Origin: Asparagopsis taxiformis
Taxonomy: Eukaryota > Rhodophyta > Florideophyceae > Bonnemaisoniales > Bonnemaisoniaceae
Direction: 5' to 3'
Assembly (NCBI GenBank): GCA_030407315.1
Contig: JALQPE010001701.1
Span: 24,663 to 88,662 of the forward strand
DNA: 64,000 bases
The translations under genes and the position numbers were made by a program. The notes under the pieces were generated by a model. The model did no database searches. It saw only the letters and a program-made list of their open reading frames with translations, and was not told the origin of the DNA. Every line of letters starts with the position of its first letter. Position 1 is the stretch's first letter. Below, piece after piece: positions 1 through 9,399 of the stretch.

Positions 1-546
1 ATTCGCTGGCAGGTCAAACTTGTACATACTGCTCACAGCCCTTCGAAACGCTGTGAGCGAACGTTCTGCAAGGGGCACATGATCCTCTTTCTTCTCAGCT
101 TCATGCCAACAGTCTCGCATGTGAGCGACTATTGCTACACTTTCGTAGAACGGAATAATCCTTTCCCTCTCCAGGAGATGAAAGAGAATAGAGGCAAGCG
201 TATGTGGTTTGGTAGTAATAGATTCGTAGCTCATGCGAAGTAAATATCTCGATGTGTTCCGTCGGGGGCGCGACCACACCTCCTCGCACACGTCCATGCC
301 TCCCACCAAGGTTACGTCACCATTGTCCGCAATGCTACCGTACAGATAGAGACGTTCGAAATCCAGATGCACTACGGATGTGACATCGGAGGCTGGGGTG
401 CTAGCCCCTGCGATAGCAGGAATTGAAACAACGCGAGCGGGATCAACCCATAGAATGGTTCCGTTTCCGTACTTGTCAAATGGATGCATCGGCCCATCTT
501 CGCTGTACGTTTCGACAAGCCCGTGCCGGGGTTGTGGCTGCGCCAT
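1..546 (-). CDS. Hypothetical protein, partial at window edge
   Basis: An uninterrupted minus-strand reading frame of 182 codons starts at the ATG at 546-544 and is still open at base 1, so its C-terminus lies outside the window. The protein begins MAQPQPRHG, is soluble-looking, and has no signal peptide or obvious membrane segment. I do not recognise its family. It contains a mixed beta-rich first half (FDKYGNGTILWVDPARVVS) and a helical second half (LASILFHLLERERIIPFYES). It lies outside the large TIR element that starts near 1461 and is separated from it by a MITE, so it may be a host gene. Confidence is for a real coding region, not for any function. Confidence 0.55.
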   Translation of the reverse strand, partial: MAQPQPRHGLVETYSEDGPMHPFDKYGNGTILWVDPARVVSIPAIAGASTPASDVTSVVHLDFERLYLYGSIADNGDVTLVGGMDVCEEVWSRPRRNTSRYLLRMSYESITTKPHTLASILFHLLERERIIPFYESVAIVAHMRDCWHEAEKKEDHVPLAERSLTAFRRAVSSMYKFDLPAN

Positions 547-922
547 TTCAGGGGATGCTCGGGAACGAGGGAGAAGAGAGAATGCGATAGATTGGTAGAG
601 AAGATTGCAATGCAATCCGGCACATGTGCCTGACAGGACGGCAAGGAGATTTTTCCGCGCGCCCGCAAAATTTGAAATTGGAATTTATGGAAGCCCCGAT
701 TTCTGACGAGGGGTCGCGGGATGATGAAAGAGTTTGGAGTTTTGTTGTTGAAGATTGGTGAAGGGGTGCAATGTTTTGAACGGGTATGCAACTTGGGCGC
801 ATTCTGTATCATGACAGTGCATTAAACAAAATCTCCACAACCTTGAGCTAGCTTCACTAATAATACAGAGACACTGCACCTAAATTCAAGCCCCATTAGC
901 TACAGACGGTCGCCAGACTAGT
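547..922. other. Intergenic stretch upstream of the partial gene
   Basis: The stretch is gene-free and should contain the promoter and 5' UTR of the minus-strand gene ending at 546. Short ORFs here overlap each other on both strands and have no protein-like composition. I see no clear motif. Confidence 0.4.
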
Positions 923-1045
923 CTAAAATTTGGTAATTTTTTGGGCTCAAAAATTACTGCAGTAAAAACTGATCTAGCCAAGTGCACTTTGCTAGATCAG
1001 TTTTTACTGCAGTAATTTTTGAGCCCAAAAAATTACCAAATTTTA
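923..1045. repeat. Palindromic MITE 1 (foldback of element ends)
   Basis: A near-perfect 123-bp palindrome. The left arm starts TAAAATTTGGTAATTTTTTG and runs through ACTGCAGTAAAAACTGATCT; the right arm is its reverse complement; a short AGCCAAGTGCACTTTGCT-type centre joins them. Each arm matches the outer ~55 bp of the TIRs of the 14-kb element at 1461-15532, so this looks like a minimal end-to-end derivative. I found no direct target duplication flanking it. Confidence 0.85.
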
Positions 1046-1460
1046 TGCCCCACTCGTAGTGACCGTATGGCTCGTACTCCGTCCTACTTTGTACCAGCGA
1101 CCTTATGCCATGGAACACTCACCACCACGAGTAAGCACCACGTGGGCAGCACCTTCTATATTTCGGTGCAATTATGTTTATCGACTATTGGTGCACAACT
1201 GTCTGGATGCATCACGATGACTAGATGTTCAAGATTGTATGAGGAGAGAAGTAGACGGACATAGATGCACGTCATGGTAATACCGGTTCGGTTTTGAACA
1301 GAGCTGCAATGCGCCGTCAATGTTCGTCAACGACCATCCAGCGAAGAAGCGTAGCATTTGGAATGTTTAGAAACATCAGTAAAGCATGGAATGTATGAAC
1401 TTGACGTAGCCTGGGGCAGGAGCGGTTGTCCAAATCTGGAACAGGTGGGCGCCGGACGGG
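1046..1460. other. Gene-free spacer between MITE 1 and the large element
   Basis: No coding potential, repeat or structured signal that I can support was seen in this ~415-bp AT-balanced stretch. Confidence 0.4.
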
Positions 1461-1650
1461 TCTAAAATTTGGTAATTTTTTGGGCTCAAAAATTACTGCA
1501 GTAAAAACTGATCTAGCAAAAACACTGATTTCCATATGAACAGAATGTACTTCCGGAAACAGAATCTGAAAATTTTTCGATGTTGATTGACTAATCTTAA
1601 GTTGATTGAATTGTGGCCAATGAAATGAACATATTGACTGATTGGCTGGA
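1461..1650 (+). repeat. Left TIR of the 14-kb element
   Basis: Starts TCTAAAATTTGG, contains the ACTGCAGT palindrome and the CATATGAACAGAATGTACTT block, and ends in a weakly conserved GTTGATTGAATTGTGGCCAA stretch. All of these recur inverted at 15345-15532. Confidence 0.85.
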
Positions 1651-2359
1651 ATTGCGCTAACAGTTCCAAGTTCATCACTGCCCAGCCCAATTTGTTTGTC
1701 TTACAACCAGTCGCAGCTTGGTTCGTTTACGATCCTGACAGCCTGTCGACAATCTGCTCGCTTCTGCCTTGAAAGTTGCGTTTGAACCGTATTGGTAGTT
1801 TCCAAAACAATCTGACCATACTAGAGTTCGTATTTGATAACATTATCTGTATTTATTTTATAAAAAACTATATGTGCACCGTGGTTCTATTGTTAATACT
1901 TGCTCGCCGTGTTGGTGCAGCAGCATGAAAGCGATCCATTTCATGTCTGCCGATGCATTGCACTAATGCGCATAGGCAGAAAACTGAATAGTTTAACTGG
2001 AACATGTGAGTGCATATCCCTTGTCTAAACGCTCAGGATCCTTATGGCGCGCTTGGTGGGCCTGTAGAAATATAGCTGCCTCGTGAGAAAATCTGCCAGA
2101 GTAGACGAAATATAGTTATAGTACAAAATGACAACCGTCATTCCAAGGTCGCATTCAATACATCACGACGTGTCTGTGTTACTCATACTGGCCGAGAAAC
2201 TTGATCGCTTTGTATGCTTCGCACCGTCCCTGTCGAGAGCCATGGGTGGCAGTTCGCTGAGCAGGCTGCTGAAGGTGAATTCAGCACCCGGCGACGCGGC
2301 AACTTCATTCGATCTCTTCTCCTCCATTGTGTCGACGATGGCGTTGACCATCGAGAAGA
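1651..2359. other. Gene-free stretch inside the large element
   Basis: No convincing coding region. AT-rich filler lies between the left TIR and the end of the inositol-polyphosphate-kinase fragment. Confidence 0.4.
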
Positions 2360-3290
2360 TCAGCTTTGCTCGATGAGCACGTAGGGCTTGAGCGCGTTAT
2401 GGGTCGAATGCAGACCTGTAATAAAGCCCTGATCACGGTCCATGCCCTTGGGCATACGGCCTGTATCTGCAAAATCGATCATTCGCACGTCGCAGGGTGC
2501 GTGACGCGTCAGGATGGATATTTGATGATCGGACAAGCGAGCCCTGGGGTTGATGGTATGCAGCTTGTGTAGGGCGCGCGCCCAGTGTGTATAGGGGGCG
2601 CGATTGTCGGTGTCGTAGATGAGCAGAATAGATGAGCCGATGAAACGGAACTTGTCATTCTTTCTGAATTGGCGAAGAATATCCTCGATAGCGAGCTGAA
2701 AACGTAGCGCGACACCACTTCGCTGACCTGATTCGTCGATTAGAAAAAAGTTAGCACATCTTGCAAGGACAAACGCATATGAGCGGAGATGGAATGACTT
2801 TGCGTTTTGATACCTTTCAAGCGTTTATTTTCCAGAGTGCGATACATACTGAGACCCTCCAGTCTGCAACCGGCGTTTTTGGTGCCGGTGACACGGTCGA
2901 GCGCATTCATTATGATTCTTTTCAACAAGCTGGATTCGTCGTCCTCAACGGTTTGCACACCCATTTTGAGGCCGATGACGCTGGGTCTCTCGAAGCCATA
3001 GGTGAGATTCTCGATCTTGATGGCCTTTCCATCGTCAACTGTGCCTTTGAAAGCGGGGATTAAGCGAGCGGGCCACTCGCCGCGTTGAGCGGCTCGATAA
3101 AAGTTTACTTCGCGCTCTTCAACTCTCTTGACGAGTATAGCGCCATCGCTGTGGAAGCTGCCGTCGTGACCACCGGCCTGTTCAAAATCGGAATCGGAAG
3201 ACTTGGAATGCTTTGGTTTGGGCTCGATTGGCACGAGATTGAAAGTGGCGGGGATGACCTTTTCACCGGCGTGCGACATGGAAATGGCTC
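2360..3290 (-). pseudogene. Inositol polyphosphate kinase (IPMK/IP6K family), decayed copy
   Basis: Minus-strand frames read through the signature regions of the inositol polyphosphate kinase family. In order: an N-terminal GGHDG...DGAILVK...EREVNFY segment, the ENLTYGFERP strand, a degenerate PxxxDxKxG motif, then FRFIGSSILLIYD and the VRMIDFAD (SLL/IDF) motif near the end. The family normally phosphorylates inositol polyphosphates with ATP in nucleus or cytosol. Two features mark this copy as dead. The catalytic Asp of PxxxDxKxG is Gly here (RPSVIGLKMG, near 3000), and the frame breaks by -1 in a T6 run near 2743. A final stop lies at 2362-2360. It is one of several host gene pieces lying in one orientation inside the large TIR element. 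Confidence 0.75.
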
Positions 3291-4195
3291 GCTCATCGCC
3301 GCTGCAGACGCCAACCCGCTGCCCATCACTCGAAGACGATTCCCCAATCCGCTCTGCACATGTATCATGATCACACGCGGCCGAACGTTCCTTTTGATCA
3401 CCTCGTCCACATTGGCCCTTGCTTTACGGTCATTCATATTTGTCAAAAGTCTCTCTAGCATTTTTGTCTTCATGCAACCAATCACACCCCATGGGATTTC
3501 AAAGTCGTCACACAGTCGTCTCCCTAGTGCTGTACACCACGTCTCTTCGATTTCATCATCGCCAACAAGCGTAAACAAGTCTGGAGGGAAGTATGTCGCA
3601 ACCAAACGCGACTTGTTGTCATCAATAGGCTCATATACTGACCCGTGACTTCGTGACGTCCAGGGGTCATTCAACTGTTCCAGCACAAGTGAATTGAGAT
3701 CAATCTGGGCTCGTGGGAATTTGACACACTCCTGTTTACGACATGCATCTTCATGCCCAATATGAGAGACATGATCATGGCTGACATTACGCCTCTTGAG
3801 ACCAGTAGAAACCAGCCGACGGTAAAGGTCTTCATCATCGTAACCATAGGTGCGTATACGTTCATCATAACCACCGACATTCCAGAAATTACGCTATGAA
3901 ACGAGCAAAGCCCCATTCAGATATATTTCATTTGCATCGCGCGCGTTGATGTAATAGCCAGTATAGAAGAACGGCTGCGTCGCAGGCAGCTTGTGACTAA
4001 CAATAGCCTCGAGCGACAGGACATAATCACAGTCCACCTTGAAGAAGACATCAAAGGTGGCTCTATTGAACGCCAAATTGTACGCACGCGCGTTCGATGT
4101 ACAGAATTGTTTCATTGGAAAACTTGTCTTCCAGAATTTTCAACACCTCAACCGTGTCACTCGCAACGAAAGCGTGCCATGCCTCGCGAGCGAAA
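3291..4195 (-). pseudogene. GT2-like glycosyltransferase fragment
   Basis: Minus-strand frame with the motifs of a GT2-type glycosyltransferase. It reads ARAYNLAFNRATFDVFFKVDCDYVLS (donor-sugar region with a DxD-like CDYV), then ANEIYLNGALL, then NVGGYDERIRTYGYDDEDLYRRL, the GG-YDE...DDEDL acceptor motif seen in galactosyltransferase-like enzymes, and finally a GLGNRLR segment resembling a second, fucosyltransferase-like part. The frame carries an in-frame TAG near 3897 and a -1 shift near 4115, and its start is fused to a trehalose-phosphate-synthase piece. Family context: red algae have many such enzymes for cell-wall polysaccharides. The copy looks non-functional and is probably a captured fragment. 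Confidence 0.65.
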
Positions 4196-5339
4196 CACTT
4201 CATCTTGCTGTCGTTTCCATAGACATCTGTGATCATGTGGAAGATCGGCAATAGGGTTCCCTTGCAGAAGCCCTGGTAGAACTTGGTCCGCGTCTCGGAC
4301 GTGATGAAGACGGAGACACAATTAAATTCATTGGAAAGTTTGGACTCAATCGTACTGCGTTCTCGAGGGATGATGGGCTCTATAGTATTGAGAATTCCCA
4401 CCCAGAGTGGGGAAATCCTGCGCTCGTCGAGCCCGCGAAGTAACTTACTTCGGTTTGAAACCGGTGCAGGTGAGATACAAATCATCGTTATCCCAGGTAA
4501 ACGACCAGTTTCCATCCGCATCTTTCTTTGCGGTTATTAGCAATCGGTACATGACGATAATGACGTGACACCAGAACACTGTTCTGGTTCGGTGAATGAG
4601 ACGGGACTGATTGTCGGGGTGGTTTGGGCCTCTGTATTGAGTTCTTTTTCGCGAGAATGCCCTGCAAGGGTGAAAGCAGCTTTTGCAGCGCGAGCTTCTG
4701 CGTTGTCGTTGAAAACATTACATTGGCCATCAACAACCATGGTCGCGCTGCCTTCAGTTTCTACGGAGCTGTTTTCTTTGAATTGCTCCCAGAAGTCCGC
4801 GTCTGGAACAATGTCAGGATCGGAAGATTGCGGATCTGAGTTAAGCGGTTGGCGGGGCTGTTGAGCGCCTGCATCGATGGGTTCATTGCCGGGCATGCAG
4901 ACGTACTTGTACTCAATACGACGGTTGGCGGGCAATGTGACGCTGATACGCCATATGGGGAAGTCGGCAACAGAGGTAGTTAGCTCAATGGCATGCGACT
5001 TGGATCCATCGACGTCAATGTTGCCATTACCTTGTCTTCCCCACCATCCAGTCCAAGATGCCTTTCGGTACTTGTTGAATCCCGCAAAGCTGTCGGTATT
5101 CCGCTCAGGAACGATAATATACTGTTCGAACGCGTGACTGTCTTCCCAGCTGGCGAAAGAAATGAAATGGAACTCGACAAAACACCAACCCGCTTTGAAA
5201 AATCTGCCAGCACAGAATTCGAACTACCATTCCTGCGCAAAGTAGGCGTTCCAGATGGGTTAGGAGCCTGTGGCTGATCATCGGTCGGAACCTTGAGCAA
5301 TGCCCTCAAATTGGACATACTGCCAGCATATTCACCCAT
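4196..5339 (-). pseudogene. CBM20 plus N-terminal GT20 (trehalose/floridoside-phosphate-synthase-like) fragment
   Basis: The ATG at 5339-5337 opens a frame (MGEYAGSMSNLRALL) that after a -1 shift reads a starch-binding (CBM20-like) module ending ISVTLPANRRIEYKYV. After a spacer and another shift it reads the start of a GT20 domain: DGNWSFTWDNDDLYL, PLWVGILNTIEPIIP, and KFYQGFCKGTLLPIFHMITDVYG, the last being a hallmark of the trehalose-6-phosphate synthase family. GT20 enzymes join UDP-glucose to glucose-6-phosphate; in red algae relatives make floridoside-type solutes (family knowledge). Only the N-terminal third of GT20 is present; near 4195 the sequence runs into the GT2-like fragment. Several -1 breaks show it is not intact. 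Confidence 0.7.
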
Positions 5340-5798
5340 ACCTGGACGCAGAGAGCGGTGTGTGATGAGGCGGAAAGGTTGTGTTGGATGGTAAGGTTGG
5401 TGAAGGTGGGATAGAAGGATGTTCGGCGATGGAAAGTGCAGAATGAAAGGAATCAGCCGATGAATCGGAAAGGTTTTCGAGCTGTTGATGCATAACCTAG
5501 AAGTGGAGCAAGCTTCAGTAGTTTGCAAAGAGATCAAGATGATGGCCAAGTTGTAAAGGAAGATCACGCCCGGTCAAGTGCGATTCTTGATATGATCTGT
5601 CGAGTTGGCAACACTTGTTTTGTACTCGTGGCCACGTGGACGGGCGTTCCAACGAAATTAATTTATTTCAAATCCGTCGGCGAAGTCGTAACACCAGCAA
5701 CATTCTCACAGTGGCTTGATAGACATCCTTCCGTGACCTCAGTTCGCTACATCCGCAAACCACCAACAACTTTGTTCTCAGCACCCATCTTCCTCAAA

Positions 5799-6925
5799 AT
5801 GGGTATTCCAAACTATTCCATTCGTCATCTTCTTGGTGCCCGATACACAGGTGGTGGTTTGACTTTCACAAAATCAGGGAACACCTTGTTGCTCACTACC
5901 GAAGCGCGTCTCATTCAAATTGATCTCGTTGCAGGTCGAACTCGCACTCTCTCGTTCGAGGCCACCCATCCTCTCTTGCACATTTCTCAATCCTAAACGA
6001 CTGGACAGATTCTACTTGTCGACGAGCTCGCTCGCTGCTACCTCGTTTCGTCGTCATCCGCACGGATATCCGCTCGCATGTCTCTGCGCCTCTCTAAAAT
6101 CACAGCTCCTCGCATATCTCCTTCTGGTGCATTCGCTTCATTCGCATCAGATTATACGGTGGAAATCTGGTGAGTACCGCTCACTCCAATCCCCTCCCAT
6201 GCTGCCTTTAACAAACACGATGGCTTTAATGTCGGCGCCGCTGCTCCACCATGTATAACTGTATAGCTTGGAGCCCTGACTCACATCGTGTGGCAGTTGG
6301 AGATTCGTCTGGAACAACGCATGTCTTCTCAGTAAATTCCGATCACCGGGCGGGCGTTCATGTTCGACCTCTCGTCTTTTACGGCCATCGTGAAGCGATC
6401 AACACTGTACTCTTCGTTGGTAAGCGCGCCCCTCTTACTATCTCTTGTGATGGGGTTTTGTTGTGCTGGCGTCTTCGATATAACGACCTACAATCTGATG
6501 GTGCACCGCGATCTCTGCATGGATGTCGCCGTCGTCGAAAGCATGTTGTTCCTGTTGAGGCCAAACTCATGAGCAGGCATTATGTTAAGTGCGGCGGTGG
6601 CAAACGTGTGCGTTCAGCTTCTGCTCACGGAGTATTGGATAAATTGAATTCTAAGAAGGTGACGCTCGGCGGGGAAGCGATGGATGCAATCAATGACGAC
6701 AGTGAGGAGGATGTAGACTATGGCGAGATGCGGCATGCGGATCAAATGTCGCTTCCGGGCGCACGCTCTGAAAGTCTACTTCGACGAAAAAAGCTGATGA
6801 AAGCAGAAGTCCATTGTGTTAGCGTTTGTCCCACTGGTCGGCTCTGGGCTGCGGTTTCTATGGAAGGAGTACTCGTTTACAGTGAAGAGTCAAATATCGA
6901 TGACGGTTTGGGAGAGGACTGGTAA
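5799..6925 (+). pseudogene. PWP2 (U3 snoRNP / UTP-B WD40 protein), internally deleted copy
   Basis: The ATG at 5799 opens MGIPNYSIRHLLGARYTGG, matching the FSNLLGxxYRGG start of PWP2, followed by LVDELARC and YTVEIW blade sequences, then from 6251 a WD40 stretch with NCIAWSPDSHRVAVGD and FYGHREAINTVLF. It then jumps directly to SLPGAR and VCPTGRLWAAVSMEGVLVYS, which lies near residue 600-700 in a normal ~900-aa PWP2, and stops soon after. PWP2 normally works in the UTP-B complex during 18S rRNA processing in the nucleolus. The copy has an in-frame TAA at 5994, a -1 break near 6250, a missing centre and a missing C-terminus, so it is a defective fragment inside the large element. Confidence 0.75.
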
Positions 6926-7230
6926 CACGAGCTATCAACATTTTGGGCACGCTGCAGCGCCTTGATGAAGCTGTCAGACATGTAGTCGTGTCAGATTGCA
7001 TCCCCAAGACATAGTGAAATTTCCCAACGTGAACTGATGATGTTCCTGCGTAGTGCACAGTTATATTATACGTCACTGGACAGTAAATATTTCGTTCCCC
7101 GTTGCTGCCATCCTCTGCCTAAGTTGATTTTACTCATTTGTCGCTCAAACATACTCCAACCGCAATTGAATTCTGCTGCGTTTGATAGGTGTGGATCTTG
7201 GAAACATTGCTATTGGTTCACAGAAATATT
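6926..7230. other. Short gene-free stretch
   Basis: The stretch lies between the converging PWP2 fragment and the transposase-derived ORF. No supported feature. Confidence 0.4.
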
Positions 7231-8223
7231 CTAGTCTAGGTCTAGGAACTTGGTCAAGAAATCACGCGAATAGGAATCCAGCCGATCATCTACAAGCTCC
7301 GGGATCTCAAGGATAACACTATCAGGAGAGATATGGTCGACCCGAGGGCATCCATTCCTTCTCAAACATGGTTCATAACGGCACGTTAGGGCATTTCCAT
7401 CCTTCTTTTCCATCCATTCAACTGTGATCTTGAGTACATTTCTTTCCTTTTTTCCCCTTTCTACACCTTTAACCTTTGCTAACGAGAAAGGCTCCTCAGC
7501 TGAACAGCCTGTCCCTTTCACAGCAACAAACGTGTTGACCATATCATCTGATTCCTCGGGGCACAACTGATCTTGTTCATCAATGTTGACCATATCATCT
7601 GATTCCTCAGGGTGCAACTGATCTTGTTCATCAATTTCAGGTTGCTTTTCGCTATCAGAAGCAGAACCTAGTTCCGAATCAGGAGATTCAACTGGTTGAG
7701 AGGCAGACGCACCAATAAGCTTCATTTTCGTTTTCCACTGCATATCAATTGAAAATCGGAATGTTTGGTTCAGAAATTTGTAGCAAACTCTCCTTCCACC
7801 GTAACGGTACGTTTCAAACTCTTGCACAAACAAAGATTGTAAGAAATGGCGTCGATCTTTCTGGTTCATATGTGCAACTTTCTTCATATCATCACAAAGC
7901 TGATCTCGGTCAACCTTTTGGAAGCATTTTAGCTTACAGCAATGCTTTGTAGTAAGTTTCTTGATTTGAGAAGGAGCTGAGAGCTCTTTGGCATTCGATA
8001 GTCTTCGTTGTGAAATTGTGAGAGATACTGACCTCTTCGCTTGACTTGGGAGTGTAACAGTTTCTAGGGAGCGCTCATCTTGAATAACGGGCGATGTATC
8101 CTTGCTTGATCCAGCGCGTAGGGCTTTTTGCGCTTGGACGGGTACCTTAGTCGCCGAGCTCTTCTTGAGCGACCCGCGCGGTACTTTTTTCGCTGTTGTT
8201 GGGCGACCAGACCTCGTACGCAT
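7231..8223 (-). CDS. Short transposase-derived protein (N- and C-terminal domains without the catalytic core)
   Basis: An intact ORF of 330 codons (from ATG at 8223; an upstream in-frame ATG at 8268 lies in a palindrome and is less likely). It starts with a basic stretch, then a Cys-rich module KHCCKLKCFQKV...GGRRVCYKFLNQTFRFS that closely parallels the KCCQQNCFSRT...GRKVCYKFLESSFKFS module of the transposase at 12701. Its C-terminus (FVAVKGTGC...PF...RYEP...DSVILEIPEL) parallels the transposase C-terminal domain at ~14925-15240. The DDE-like core between them is absent and replaced by an acidic linker with two 17-aa repeats (51-bp duplication at 7534-7635). By analogy to P-element KP, it could bind ends or partner proteins without catalysis, i.e. 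act as a repressor (inference). Confidence 0.7.
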   Translation of the reverse strand: MRTRSGRPTTAKKVPRGSLKKSSATKVPVQAQKALRAGSSKDTSPVIQDERSLETVTLPSQAKRSVSLTISQRRLSNAKELSAPSQIKKLTTKHCCKLKCFQKVDRDQLCDDMKKVAHMNQKDRRHFLQSLFVQEFETYRYGGRRVCYKFLNQTFRFSIDMQWKTKMKLIGASASQPVESPDSELGSASDSEKQPEIDEQDQLHPEESDDMVNIDEQDQLCPEESDDMVNTFVAVKGTGCSAEEPFSLAKVKGVERGKKERNVLKITVEWMEKKDGNALTCRYEPCLRRNGCPRVDHISPDSVILEIPELVDDRLDSYSRDFLTKFLDLD

Positions 8224-8268
8224 TTTGAAACGAAGTCGTTTATGGTACCATACAACGTTGTATGGCAA

Positions 8269-9399
8269 ATATCAAATACTGGTTTTGACAACCAACTGTT
8301 ATATTCACGCTAGGTGCTGGAACCAGAACAATATCCTGAATACGACATAAAGATAAAGTATTCAAACTCAGAAACAATTCAAAGAAATTTTCATTGATTC
8401 AATATTTTCAGAATATTATTTTGGTTCTGCTGCTTCCAACGGTAAGCAGTACAATAAGAAGCTAGTCCATATGGCGAACTCCCAGTGGTGTTCAGTATGG
8501 AATTCCGAATTCAAAGTAGGTCTACTTATCTGACTGCAACATACAACGCTAGGGAAATGTGAGCAGTGTGAGGAGTAGGGTTGCCATTGTCTTCACCATG
8601 TGTAAAATGGATGCATGAAAGATGTACTAACTAAGCTCTTCGAGGTGACGGTGGAAACTCAAATTGAAGCAGATTGAAACCTATCGACTAATATTGATAT
8701 CAGACGGATAGGTTTCTACAGCTGTGAAATAGGAATAGAGCAGAAATAGTTCTGAATATTACCATTTTGTAATTGGATTACTAAAAATACATTTTGATAT
8801 GAAGCATTATCATGAGAACACTTGTCGTTCAGGTCACCTTTCAAAATTCATTACCGGTTTCAGTGATTCATTTTAGCCACATGTGTTGAGAAAGGATCTC
8901 TAGATACGTCTGCAGTCAGATGTATAGTCCAATATTGATATTCAACGCTGACTGGCTAGCCAGACCGAAGAGTGGAGTGATGGCCTTGACTACAAGATGG
9001 AGCTGGCTTGTCATACATTCGCTCAGCTTCGTGTGGCCTGAAGTGCAGTTTGCTTCTCCCTTTCGGTATCGAACCCTGAGCCAGCAGAGTTCATTTCATT
9101 TCTACTTCACATATTCAGCAAGTGGTGCAATTAGACGTCCTGCACCGCAAATTTTTCCAGTTTGCAATAATACACTGCATGTAAGTCTCTGGAATACCAT
9201 CCTTGCAGAGTTGACACTCTGTCCTGTGCTATACGTGAAGAGATGTTATTGTACTGAGAGTCTATAACTTTAACGGATCAGGGAGCGTAGCAATAAACTA
9301 TTCAGGAACTTTATTCCGTTTATATCATCATGGAGTCCGACGTCGGCGCTTCGTTGCTTATTATCCAAACATCTGGTAGGACAATTTGTGTTCCACTCT
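8269..9399. other. Intergenic region between divergent element genes
   Basis: The region is gene-free, with a short perfect palindrome CCATACAACGTTGTATGG at about 8248-8265. It should hold the promoters of the minus-strand short transposase-derived gene and the plus-strand methyltransferase gene. A 115-codon plus-strand ORF near 8920-9267 has no protein-like composition. Confidence 0.4.

Noticed and set aside
8920..9267. 115-codon plus ORF upstream of the ParB-methyltransferase gene
   Set aside because: No domain, unusual composition, AT-rich non-coding surroundings.
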